From Forficula auricularia (taxonomy: Eukaryota; Arthropoda; Insecta; Dermaptera; Forficulidae), in assembly GCA_024734495.1 (NCBI GenBank), contig JALMQS010000089.1, forward strand, positions 6,894,420 through 6,958,419: DNA of 64,000 nt, written 5' to 3'. Below are positions 10,646 through 20,177 of the stretch, in pieces. Below the pieces are notes generated by a model that searched no databases, was not told the DNA's origin, and saw only the letters and a program-made list of their open reading frames with translations. The position numbers and the translations under genes were made by a program. The first letter of the stretch is position 1. Each line of letters begins with the position of its first letter.

Positions 10646-11699
10646 ATATGTGTTCTTTCTAAATGTTATATATTGTTAACTTATAAAAAATCGTTTTAAA
10701 AATATTTATTTAATATTTTTACAACTATGCTCAAAGACTGACCGCTTCGGAGTAAAATTATTATTGGGCATAAGAGTTTTGTAAAAAATTAAAATATAAA
10801 TACTTCTATCGTTTTTAAAAGATATTCCCTGTATCAGAGATCAAATACATTGATTGTACAAAGAGTATGAATGAAAATAAGTATAATATAAGTATCGGAA
10901 ATCAGGGGAAATAAAAATGTCAGTTTTTCTGGATATTTGCAATTTATTATAACGGATATCCTAAACAAGGCGTATTATCACATATCTTGCAATTATTACT
11001 AATTATATCAAATACTCATATGATTTTGTTAACTTTTAAATAATTACAAATTTGTCAAAATCATATTTAAATGAATTTGAATGAATGTTATATAAAAAAA
11101 TTAATCTAATGATAAGTGATGTTAAGGTACATAATACTCATTTTAATGGTATGAGAACCTACAAAAGAATGAATGAAATAATTTTGCGAGGCACGACTAT
11201 AACAAGCCCCATTAGTTCTCTTTGAAATTTCACAATAAATTTAAGAAATCTTTTTAAAAAAATACATATATTTAAGAAACATATATAATATATATATATA
11301 ATATAATTAATAATATTGATATGACTTTTAAATAAAAAAAAAATAAGAAAAGTAAAATATATATTCTATAGCAATCATTTTAAGTTAAAAGACATCTGAT
11401 CCAAATACGAAATTTCATAAGAATATCTCTAGCACTTTTTATGGCAATTGCGAATGCAATTTCAATTTTCTGACCCCCATTTTGGGTGGCAACTATTTGT
11501 ATTTTTAGTCTTCTGGGGGGCTATAGATTAGGTATACAAATTTTGGTTGAGTTTGGTTCCAAGCGCTAGTATTTTCATTTTTTGACTCTCCCCCACTTAG
11601 TTTTTTTTTTGGGGGGAATTTCTTTAAACAAAAGTTGTCAGAAATCACATCCTATTCAACTTTGCTTATAACAGAATAGGCCTTAGAGTTAATAGTATA
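10646..11699. other. AT-rich intergenic stretch, nothing recognised
   Basis: No coding region or element termini seen. About 11460-11640 contains CCCCC/GGGGG tracts and a long T run of degenerate repeat character. Confidence 0.5.
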
Positions 11700-11943
11700 G
11701 GAGTTATTTTTATAACCTTCATTATTTGCTCATAAGAATTGAAGAGTTCCGTTATTTTGTGATTGATCAAATCATCAGAACTTGACCAAATTATATATGG
11801 GACCAACCTTAAGATACCCCCTTTCCAATAAAAAAAAAATCATCGAAATCGGTCCACATGGAAAAAAATAATCGCTGAAAAAGATTAAAAAAAAAATCCA
11901 ACGAATTGATAACCTCCTGCTTTTTTTGAAGTCGGTTAAAAAC
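11700..11943 (+). repeat. Dispersed GAAGTCGGTT repeat, copy 2 (partial)
   Basis: Shares ATTTGCTCATAAGAATTGAA, ATCATCGAAATCGGTCCACA and the 3' end TTTTTTTGAAGTCGGTTAAA with copies at 1-608 and 55286-55972. Internally deleted relative to them. Confidence 0.75.
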
Positions 11944-12323
11944 TTGAAAACTAATAGTTACATAACACTTGAAGAGAATTATAATTATATTTGTTTATTG
12001 ACTATTGGAAAGAGAGAAAATGATTCTTTAACATCCTAACAAAGATTTCTAAATGCTTGTCTTTCTTATATTTTATATCATTCCACCTTCAAATTAATCA
12101 TAACCTGAAGGGTCGATATTTCCAGGAACCTACAAGCCGAGATATTGGAAGTACAGTAAATAGGCTTCTCCTCCCCTTGAAAAAAGTTTTATGGAAATTT
12201 TCCTGATTTGTTCCGATTGAGGAAACCCAGTTTTTTGGCGGATTCATGATCTTTTCAATGACTATTAATAAACAGAATGCAAGAGTTTGACCCCTGAAAC
12301 AGCCATAAACTTGTGAGTAAATA
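11944..12323. other. AT-rich intergenic stretch, nothing recognised
   Basis: No gene or element structure visible. Confidence 0.5.
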
Positions 12324-12798
12324 CACTCCCGGCAAAAAAAAACGCAACACCTAATTTTTTTTTGTATTTTTAATGTTTTACTTTTATAAAATCAATTTTT
12401 TAACAAAGTTAAAACATTTATATCATTTTTAAAGTCATTTTATATAACTTTAAACACTTTTAATCTATATTATTAATAATTTAATTACAAATCGCTAACA
12501 TTGTTTCCAAATATCAAATTTCCAGAAAATTAAACTTTGTAATTTTCAGTTGCGAAAAATCATTAAAAGATGATCCGCTTGGTGATTATTTGTGATATTT
12601 AAATGGAACAATTTACATTTATATTAGAACTTTTTTGAAAAAATAAACTTTAAAGTAACATTTTTAAACTTTAATTAAAATTTGTATATTTAAAATTATC
12701 CAAGAAATTATATTAATGATTTTTATATGTTCAAAGATAAATAATTAAAATATTAAAAATAAAAAAAATTAGGTGTTGCGTTTTTTTGCCGGTGAGTG
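12324..12798. mobile_element. Tc1/mariner-type MITE, 475 bp
   Basis: Inverted ends of about 38 bp: left CACTCCCGGCAAAAAAAA, and the reverse complement of the right end CACTCACCGGCAAAAAAA, both continuing into ACGCAACACCTAATTTTTTT. Flanked by TA on each side (12322-12323 and 12799-12800). The interior is AT-rich and non-coding. TA duplication and terminal form suggest mobilisation by a Tc1/mariner transposase; it is not related to the 7500-8800 element by its TIRs. Confidence 0.85.
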
Positions 12799-13171
12799 TA
12801 TATTCTTATAAATTTATTTTAAAATATTTTTGAAAGAAATCGAAATATAACAGATTTTTAAGATGTAATATTAAGTAGAATTTATAATATTTCTAAAAAA
12901 AAAAAAAAAAAAAAAAATTATTAAAAATGAAAATAATGTGTTAAAATTTTAAAATTGTACATTTCTTATAGCACAATTCGATTACATAATCCATAAAATT
13001 TTAAACTACTTTATTATATCGTGTATTTAATTGTTTTATTGAGGAAAATTATTAAATATTAACAAAAATAATGAGAGTGTGATGATTCAATGATTTTAAA
13101 AATATATTTTACTTTCGTTACTTTTAAATTTTCAAGATTATAGAAATAAAATATCAGAAAATTTATTAAAT
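12799..13171. other. AT-rich spacer, nothing recognised
   Basis: Contains a long A tract near 12894-12916. No gene. Confidence 0.5.
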
Positions 13172-13530
13172 TGTAGCGGCCCGCTGTTGCTTTGGCGACG
13201 AGCCTTTAGACACGGCCGCTAGATGACTCAGTCAGATCGTGCGACACTTTTGCATGACTGATAATATATCAGTCATGCTATAAGTGAAGCAACTCGATCT
13301 CGGCTGAGCATCGAATCATCGATCGCATCAAGCAATCGAATGGAAGGAGGGGCCAACCGCCAACTAGTAGCCCCTCCCCCGCTAACAAAGCGGATGGCGC
13401 CCAGCCCGGCTTCCCATCAGGGCACAAACAACGCCCTGCACACACGCAACATTGTCAGGACTCCACCGACTTGGTGGGGGGCGCGGCACAAAGCGCCACA
13501 AAGCACTCAGCACTCACGAGCGCCCTAACA
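13172..13530 (+). mobile_element. Ty3/Gypsy-type LTR (single)
   Basis: 359 bp starting TGTAGCGGCC and ending CGCCCTAACA, the canonical TG...CA form, immediately followed (3 nt later) by a primer-binding site. Much more GC-rich than its surroundings. A TATA-like ATAATATATCAG lies at about 13261-13272 and may be the LTR promoter. No second LTR is seen, so the element is broken: past its leader the sequence switches into the 139-bp array at about 13797. The 62-codon frame inside is incidental. Confidence 0.75.
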
Positions 13531-13533
13531 ATC

Positions 13534-13551
13534 TGGTGACCCCGACGTGAT
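13534..13551 (+). promoter_or_regulatory. Primer-binding site, tRNA-Trp type
   Basis: TGGTGACCCCGACGTGAT begins with TGGTGACCCC, complementary to a tRNA 3' end including CCA. From memory it matches the 3' terminus of insect tRNA-Trp, the primer used by CsRn1-type Gypsy elements. It primes minus-strand DNA synthesis. The position 3 nt after the LTR end supports both calls. Confidence 0.8.
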
Positions 13552-13796
13552 TGCTAAGCAAGCAGTTCTTGACCCACCAGCTAGGTGGATAGAGCCCACC
13601 CCGATTAACTAAGTCGGTAAAGCATTCACCATAACTCTATGGCTTGCTCATTTCTTTGTTTTCCCATTCCAACCACCTTTTTCCGTCGTGGCTATATGCT
13701 AGTACCCAGGCGAAGGTCAATCCCAAGTCTGGCGAAGGCAAGAACATTGCCCTTGTCCGAAGTCAAAACTACCGACCTAACCAACCGGACAAAATT
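13552..13796 (+). mobile_element. Gypsy-type 5' leader, truncated
   Basis: GC-richer leader following the primer-binding site, with no gag start recognised. It ends at ACCGGACAAAATT, where 139-bp array sequence begins. The rest of the element is missing except possibly for the integrase scrap at 14957-15060. Confidence 0.55.
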
Positions 13797-14086
13797 ATCT
13801 CAATAATTGTCAAGTGTTCATAACCAGCTATTTCTACCGAGATCAAAAGAATAAGATATTACTAAATAAAGGTTCGGTAATAATAAGACTATGAAACATT
13901 ATTGAGAAAATTTAATAATTTTCTCTATACAATAGATAGATTAGACGAAGCAAATTTTTAACCAGCTATTTCTATCGGGGTCAAAAGAATAAGATATTAT
14001 TAAATATAGATTCGGTAATTATAGTCCACATTACAAAGTATTGAGAAAATTTAATAATTTTCTCTATACAATAGATTGATTAGACC

Positions 14087-14525
14087 AGGGGTCGGTAACC
14101 TTTAAAGAAGGAAAAACCAAAAGTTACAATTTATGAAATTTCACAGTTTTTAAAGAGCCACTAACATATTTAAATTTTTCATTAAATTGAAGGGTTAGTT
14201 TTGTCACAAATATAATAAAACAATAATTTTAATAACTATTAGAATTATTTAATTAATAACTAGTTATCAATTAAATAATTCTAATAGTTATTAAAATTAT
14301 TGTTTTATTATATTTGTGACAAAACCAACCCTTCAATTTAATGAAAAATTTAAATCAAGTCACTTAAGTTCTGGAAGAAATTTAATAAATAACATATTTA
14401 ATTCAATATTATGGTAATTGATTAGGATTAGATATATATAAAATTGATTTTTGATTTAAAATAAAGCCGCATCTTCACATCGAAATAGCAGCATGTGGCT
14501 CGCGAGCAGCAGGTTGCCGACCCTG
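14087..14525. mobile_element. Complete non-autonomous hAT-like element with palindromic core
   Basis: 439 bp; left end CAGGGGTCGGTAACC, right end GGTTGCCGACCCTG, flanked by a perfect 8-bp duplication GATTAGAC (14079-14086 and 14526-14533), the hallmark of hAT. The target is a unit of the 139-bp array. The interior 14172-14352 is an almost perfect palindrome (arms about 85 bp, centre near 14262). No transposase. Confidence 0.92.
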
Positions 14526-14956
14526 GATTAGACGAATCAAACTTTTTAACAAGATATTTCTATAGAGGTCAAAAGACTAAGATATTATTAAATAAAGATT
14601 AGGTAAGATTGTCCATTACACATTATTGAGAAAATTTAATAATTTTCTCTATACAATAGTAAGATTAGACGAATAAAATTTTTTAACCAGCTATTTCTCT
14701 CGGGGTTAGAAGAAAAATATATTATTAAATAAAGATTCGGTAATGATTGTCCATTACACATTATTGAGAAAATTTAATAATTTTCTCTATACAATAGTAA
14801 GATTAGACGAATAAAATTTTTTAACCAGCTATTTCTCTCGGGGTTAGAAGAAAAATATATTATTAAATAAAGATTCGGTAATGATTGTCCATTACACATT
14901 ATTGAGAAAATTTAATAATTTTCTCTATACAATATATAGATTAGACGAATCAAATC

Positions 14957-15060
14957 GAAATGAACCAAGATATTAAAGAATATGTAGAGTCATGTCACAC
15001 ATGTCAAAAATTTAAATCCAGCAACACAAAAAATACCCTTCTATTGAGAAAAATTCCAGA
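14957..15060 (+). pseudogene. Gypsy-type integrase zinc-domain fragment in the array
   Basis: About 30 codons encode M-x3-IKEYVESCHTCQKFK, the second half of the HHCC zinc-binding domain of retroviral/Gypsy integrases (the CxxC pair and following QK are diagnostic). It is inserted in frame-independent fashion between array units: array sequence lies directly on both sides and the frame runs on into array. No histidine pair, catalytic core or other pol domain is nearby. It may derive from the same element as the LTR at 13172. Confidence 0.7.
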
Positions 15061-15351
15061 TACACCATTATTGAGAAAACTTAATAATTATCTCTATACA
15101 ATATATATTAGACGAATCAAATTTTTTAACCAGCTATTTCTATAGGGGTCAAGAAGATAATATATTACTAAATAAAGATTCAGTAATGATTGTCCATTAC
15201 ACATTATTGGGAAAATTTAATAAATTTCTATATACAATAGATAGATTAGCGAATCAAATTTTTTAACCTGAGATTTCTATAGGGGTCAAAAGAATAAGAT
15301 ATTATTAAATAAAGATTCGGTAATGATTGTCCATTACACATTATTGAGAAA

Positions 15352-15435
15352 ACTTTTTTTTGATTTAAAATAAAGCTGCATCTTCACATCGAATTACCAA
15401 TATGTGGCTCGCGAGCCGCTGTTTGCCGACTCCTG
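15352..15435 (-). mobile_element. hAT-like end fragment, mirror of 1663-1747
   Basis: Ends CTGTTTGCCGACTCCTG followed by GATTAGAC; the other terminus is missing. Reverse complement is identical to 1663-1747 with its flanking array units. Confidence 0.8.
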
Positions 15436-16411
15436 GATTAGACGGATAAAAAATTTTAACCATCCATTTCTATCGGGGTCAAAAGAATAAGATATTATTA
15501 AATATAGATTCGATAATGATTCTCCATTACACATTTTTGAGAAAATTTAATAAATTTCTCTATACAATAGATAGATTAGACGAATCAAATTTTTTAACCA
15601 GCTATTTCTATCGGGGTCAAAAGAATAAGATATTATTAAATAAAGATTCGGTAATGATTGCGTCCATTACACATTATTAAGAATATTAAATAATTTTCTC
15701 TATACAATAGTTAGATTTGAAGAATAAAATTTTTAACCAGCTATTTATATCGGGGTCAAATGAATGAGATATTAATAAATAAAGATTCGGTGAGATTGTC
15801 TATTACAAATTATAGAGAAAATTTAATAATTTTCTATATACTATTGTATAGATAGATTAGACGATAGAGTTTTTAACCTGCTATTTCTATAGGGGTCAAA
15901 AGAATAAGATATTATTAAATAAAGATTGGGTAAGATTGTAAATTACACATTATTGGGAAAATTTAATAAATTTCTATATACAATAGATAGGTTCGACGAA
16001 TCAAATTTTGTAACCTGCTATTTCTATACGGGTCAAAAGAATAAGATATAATTAAATAAAGATTCGGTAATGATTGTCCATTACACATTAGTGAGAAAAT
16101 TAAATAATTTTCTCTATACAATAGATAGATTAGACGAATCAAATTTTTTAACCACCTATTTCTATCGGGGTCAAAAGAATAAGATATTATTAAATAAAGA
16201 TTCGGTAATATTGTCCATTATACATTATTAAGAAAATTTAATAATTTTCTCTATACAATAGATATTTTTGAAGAATCAAATTTTTTAACCAGCTATTTCT
16301 ATCGGGGTCAAAAGAATAAGATATTAATAAATAAAGATTCGGTAAGATTGTCTATTACGAATTATAAAGAAAATTTAATAATTTTCTATATACAATAGAT
16401 AGATTAGACGA

Positions 16412-16469
16412 TATCGTATATCAAAATTGATTTTTTAGAGGAAATGTATAAACAAAATTCCGATTCATT
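16412..16469. other. Short junction between array and R1 module A
   Basis: Unique sequence of about 58 bp joining the array to the 5'-truncated R1 ORF1. No duplicate seen. Confidence 0.5.
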
Positions 16470-17307
16470 TATTTCCTAAAGCCCAGATGGATTCTGGGAA
16501 TATATGGGATGCCCCACCTGAATTTCAGTTCATGCTTCCATGTAGTAGTAGTTTCAATATTAACAGTAGAGTTGTGAAGACAGCGATTAACAAATTCGGT
16601 GGACGACAAGGACTTTTGGATCAAAAGAAAGGTGTAGGGCAATGCGCCAGAATGATATACTCCCTGGGCTTTCCTGATGAGCAAGGGAATTTTGACTATA
16701 AAAATAGGTCGATTTATTATCCAATAATATCAGATGAAAATAAGCTAGAAGTAATAGAGGATAGATCTATATTCCAAGATATTATGGAGGTAAAAACCCT
16801 AGTTCTTAAGGAAGGGAAAACCAAACTTGCTTTCCCCGAACTAGAAGCAATCTGCGGTATCGCCCTGTTGAGAATTGTAGAATATTTATTTTCGGGTACA
16901 AACGTGGAGATAAAAGTATTCAATGGCTATGAATCCCAAACAACTACCGGACGTGTCATCAGAGGCAATGAGCCTGGTAAGGGTAGAGTAACCAGACGAA
17001 ATGAGGACCAGATAAGAAATCAAGCAAACCCGAAAGAGGACGCACTTCTTATTAAAATGAAGGATAAATCATATTCCGACTTCCTTAAAACAGTTAGACA
17101 AATGGTGGACCCGACAAAAATAGGAGTCGAAATCAAGACTATTTCAAAAACTCAAAACGGGGAACTACTTCTTACTGTAGGAAACGGCCCAGAAAAAATA
17201 GAAGCCCTTAAAAAGAATTTGCAAACAAAATACCAACAATATCCACCTCGATCCTTATAAACAAGAAAGTGATCCATATAAAGGATATGGACGGGGCTGT
17301 TACGGAA
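16470..17307 (+). pseudogene. R1-clade ORF1 fragment, module A
   Basis: Homologous to residues about 130-410 of the intact ORF1 at 20178-21833, beginning at TATTTCCTAAAG and ending exactly at GCTGTTACGGAA, after which fragment X replaces the ORF1 C-terminal half. The frame 16487-17260 is open but a one-base loss in an A run near 17210 shifts it. It lacks the N-terminus and all zinc knuckles. About 2 kb from the matching part of module B, with only scattered base differences. Confidence 0.85.
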
Positions 17308-17764
17308 CATAAATTTATTTCAGAATTAAACGGTAACTCATCCAGTTTCCTCAGCAACCAGAGAGCAATAAATCCGAAGAGCAATAATAAACAACGCAAA
17401 TCCAATATTATAACATTGGATCTCACTAGATTAATACAAATGGAGAAACAAACTAGGATCAAATATTTCAAATATTTAAAAAAAACAAATGATATTAAAT
17501 TAATATCCATTCCTTATGTCAAATTAAATAGAGTAGAAATTCATCAAAAGAAATATATTACTAGTACTACTATTACTACAGTTGCTCAAAAAGATGAAAT
17601 ATCAGCATATTCAAGAAAAGAAAATATTTCACTTAAAAGTAAAAATATAACGAAAAAAAGAATTATTTATTAATAAGTGGTAATTCAAAGAATTTAATTA
17701 AAAAACTAAATACAATTCAGTTGCGTGTCAAGAAGATAGGAATTTATGACAAGCCGCCTTCTCC
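17308..17764 (+). repeat. Fragment X, first copy
   Basis: 457-bp block beginning CATAAATTTATTTCAGAATT and ending CCGCCTTCTCC. In module B it is fused in frame to ORF1 and adds about 122 lysine-rich residues with no domain I recognise (stop at the TTATTTATTAATAAG region). Appears identical to 19353-19809. Its 3' 100 bp also exists, inverted, at 7446-8852 inside the left array, so X is an independent repeat unit instead of part of the R1 element. Confidence 0.75.
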
Positions 17765-18133
17765 TGTACCCACACGACCTAAGTGTACTCACCCAGTCAT
17801 CTCAACTGACCCTTGGACACCCCAGTATATTGATTTAAGGTCTAAATTATAGGACCTTAACGAAACTGTTAACCAGATGCAGCGGGTGCGAGTCCCTTTG
17901 CCAGATCAACTTGTGTAAACAGGACTCCTCCAAAATCTAGATCCTCCTCGCTTCCAGGAAGCCCCGATCGACTGGCTGGGAGGTGGAGTTAGTTGAAGAG
18001 AAGACACAGAAGGGAAAAAATTGAAGACAATAGTCCTGGGAAACCAAGAGCCTCCTCGCTTCCAGGTAGTCCTTTAAATCAAAGGAGAGGACAGATTGAA
18101 GAGAGACCTACAAAGTAGAAAAAACAAGAAAAT
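17765..18133 (+). promoter_or_regulatory. R1-clade 5' UTR, module B
   Basis: GC-richer leader starting TGTACCCACACGACC, directly after X, and running to the ORF1 start. Nearly identical to 19810-20177 before the intact ORF1. It includes two copies of CCTCCTCGCTTCCAGG (about 17945 and 18051). R1-type elements carry internal promoters in this region, but no core promoter motif is obvious here. Confidence 0.65.
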
Positions 18134-19352
18134 ATGTCTAGATTTTTGACAAATATTCAAGTGAACCAAGAAACCCCGAAAGCAGTTCTTGATAAAATAT
18201 TCAGCGAAATCTTGAGCTTGGAAAAGATAGTGTCTAATTCTTACAAACCCCAATTAAAAATCAAAGAAATTACAAGTAAGCTTGTACTTTATTTAGAAAG
18301 GCTAAAAAGTCTAACTTCGAGGGGGCGAGGTCCTTCCTAGTATAGAAGGCATACAAAGTGAAAACAAAAATTCCGAATCTATCGAACATCCACCCATTAA
18401 TATGTGTGAGGACTAAAAAAATGAACAGTAGATTAATAAGAAGGAATCTATTGAAGCAAGATGAAAGTTTTGAAGGATTCCAAAATTCTACTGAACAGGA
18501 TTGGGAAGATGGGATATTTCCTAAAGCCCAGATGGATTCTGGGAATATATGGGATGCCCCACCTGAATTTCAGATCATGCTTCCATGTAGTAGCAGTTTC
18601 AATATTAACAATAGAGTTGTGAAGACAGCGATTAACAAATTCGGTGGACGACAAGGACTTTTGGATCAAAAGAAAGGTGTAGGGCAATGCGCCAGAATGA
18701 TATACTCCCTGGGCTTTCCTGATGAGCAAGGGAATTTTGACTATAAAAATAGGTCGATTTATTATCCAATAATATCAGATGAAAATAAGCTAGAAGTAAT
18801 AGAGGATAGATCTATATTCCAAGATATTATGGAGGTAAAACCCTAGTTCTTAAGGAAGGGAAAACCAAACTTGCTTTCCCCGAACTAGAAGCAATCTGCG
18901 GTATCGCCCTGTTGAGAATTGTAGAATATTTATTTTCGGGTACAAACGTGGAGATAAAAGTATTCAATGGCTATGAATCCCAAACAACTACCGGACGTGT
19001 CATCAGAGGCAATGAGCCTGGTAAGGGTAGAGTAACCAGACGAAATGAGGACCAGATAAGAAATCAAGCAAACCCGAAAGAGGACGCACTTCTTATTAAA
19101 ATGAAGGATAAATCATATTCCGACTTCCTTAAAACAGTTAGACAAATGGTGGACCCGACAAAAATAGGAGTCGAAATCAAGACTATTTCAAAAACTCAAA
19201 ACGGGGAACTACTTCTTACTGTAGGAAACGGCCCAGAAAAAATAGAAGCCCTTAAAAAAGAATTTGCAAACAAAATACCAACAATATCCACCTCGATCCT
19301 TATAAACAAGAAAGTGATCCATATAAAGGATATGGACGGGGCTGTTACGGAA
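18134..19352 (+). pseudogene. R1-clade ORF1 5' half, module B, fused to X
   Basis: Starts with the same ATG as the intact ORF1, missing one codon of the NQEETP stretch. Frame breaks: an extra G near 18322 and a lost A near 18838; otherwise close to the intact copy. At 19352 it switches from ORF1 to X in frame, so 18912-19718 stays open for 268 codons across the junction. No zinc knuckles and no ORF2. With module A this forms a 2,045-bp tandem repeat upstream of the complete element. Confidence 0.85.
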
Positions 19353-19809
19353 CATAAATTTATTTCAGAATTAAACGGTAACTCATCCAGTTTCCTCAGC
19401 AACCAGAGAGCAATAAATCCGAAGAGCAATAATAAACAACGCAAATCCAATATTATAACATTGGATCTCACTAGATTAATACAAATGGAGAAACAAACTA
19501 GGATCAAATATTTCAAATATTTAAAAAAAACAAATGATATTAAATTAATATCCATTCCTTATGTCAAATTAAATAGAGTAGAAATTCATCAAAAGAAATA
19601 TATTACTAGTACTACTATTACTACAGTTGCTCAAAAAGATGAAATATCAGCATATTCAAGAAAAGAAAATATTTCACTTAAAAGTAAAAATATAACGAAA
19701 AAAAGAATTATTTATTAATAAGTGGTAATTCAAAGAATTTAATTAAAAAACTAAATACAATTCAGTTGCGTGTCAAGAAGATAGGAATTTATGACAAGCC
19801 GCCTTCTCC
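19353..19809 (+). repeat. Fragment X, second copy
   Basis: Same block and same boundaries as 17308-17764, offset by 2,045 bp. It sits between ORF1 module B and the 5' UTR of the complete R1 element. Confidence 0.75.
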
Positions 19810-20177
19810 TGTACCCACACGACCTAAGTGTACTCACCCAGTCATCTCAACTGACCCTTGGACACCCCAGTATATTGATTTAAGGTCTAAATTATAGGAC
19901 CTTAACGAAACTGTTAACCAGATGCAGCGGGTGCGAGTCCCTTTGCCAGATCAACTTGTGTAAACAGGACTCCTCCAAAATCTAGATCCTCCTCGCTTCC
20001 AGGAAGCCCCGATCGACTGGCTGGGAGGTGGAGTTAGTTGAAGAGAAGACACAGAAGAGAAAAATTGAAGACAATAGTCCTGGGAAACCAAGAGCCTCCT
20101 CGCTTCCAGGTAGTCCTTTAAATCAAAGGAGAGGACAGATTGAAGAGAGACCTACAAAGTAGAAAAAACAAGAAAAT

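Larger units (their letters stand above)
13797..16411 (-). repeat. Tandem 139-bp array, right arm (inverted)
   Basis: About 14 units of the left array in reverse orientation (for example TCAAAAGAATAAGATATTAT and CTCTATACAATAGATAGATT). Unit composition is more disordered than on the left and includes three insertions: an hAT-like element (14087-14525), an integrase fragment (14957-15060) and an hAT end (15352-15435). The stretch about 15265-15590 is a near-perfect inverted copy of about 1500-1830, including the hAT end. The array stops at ATTAGACGATAT, just before R1-derived sequence. Confidence 0.9.

Noticed and set aside
13340..13528. 62-codon Pro/His-rich frame in the Gypsy-type LTR
   Set aside because: Lies wholly within the LTR and has only GC-driven composition.
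1436..16411. CRISPR array
   Set aside because: Units of 139 bp without short repeat/unique spacer alternation, in a eukaryotic transposon context.
16469..16684. Minus-strand frames over R1 ORF1 modules (also 17208-17510, 18448-18729, 19196-19555, 20496-20777)
   Set aside because: Repeated in each module because the DNA is repeated; antisense to ORF1.
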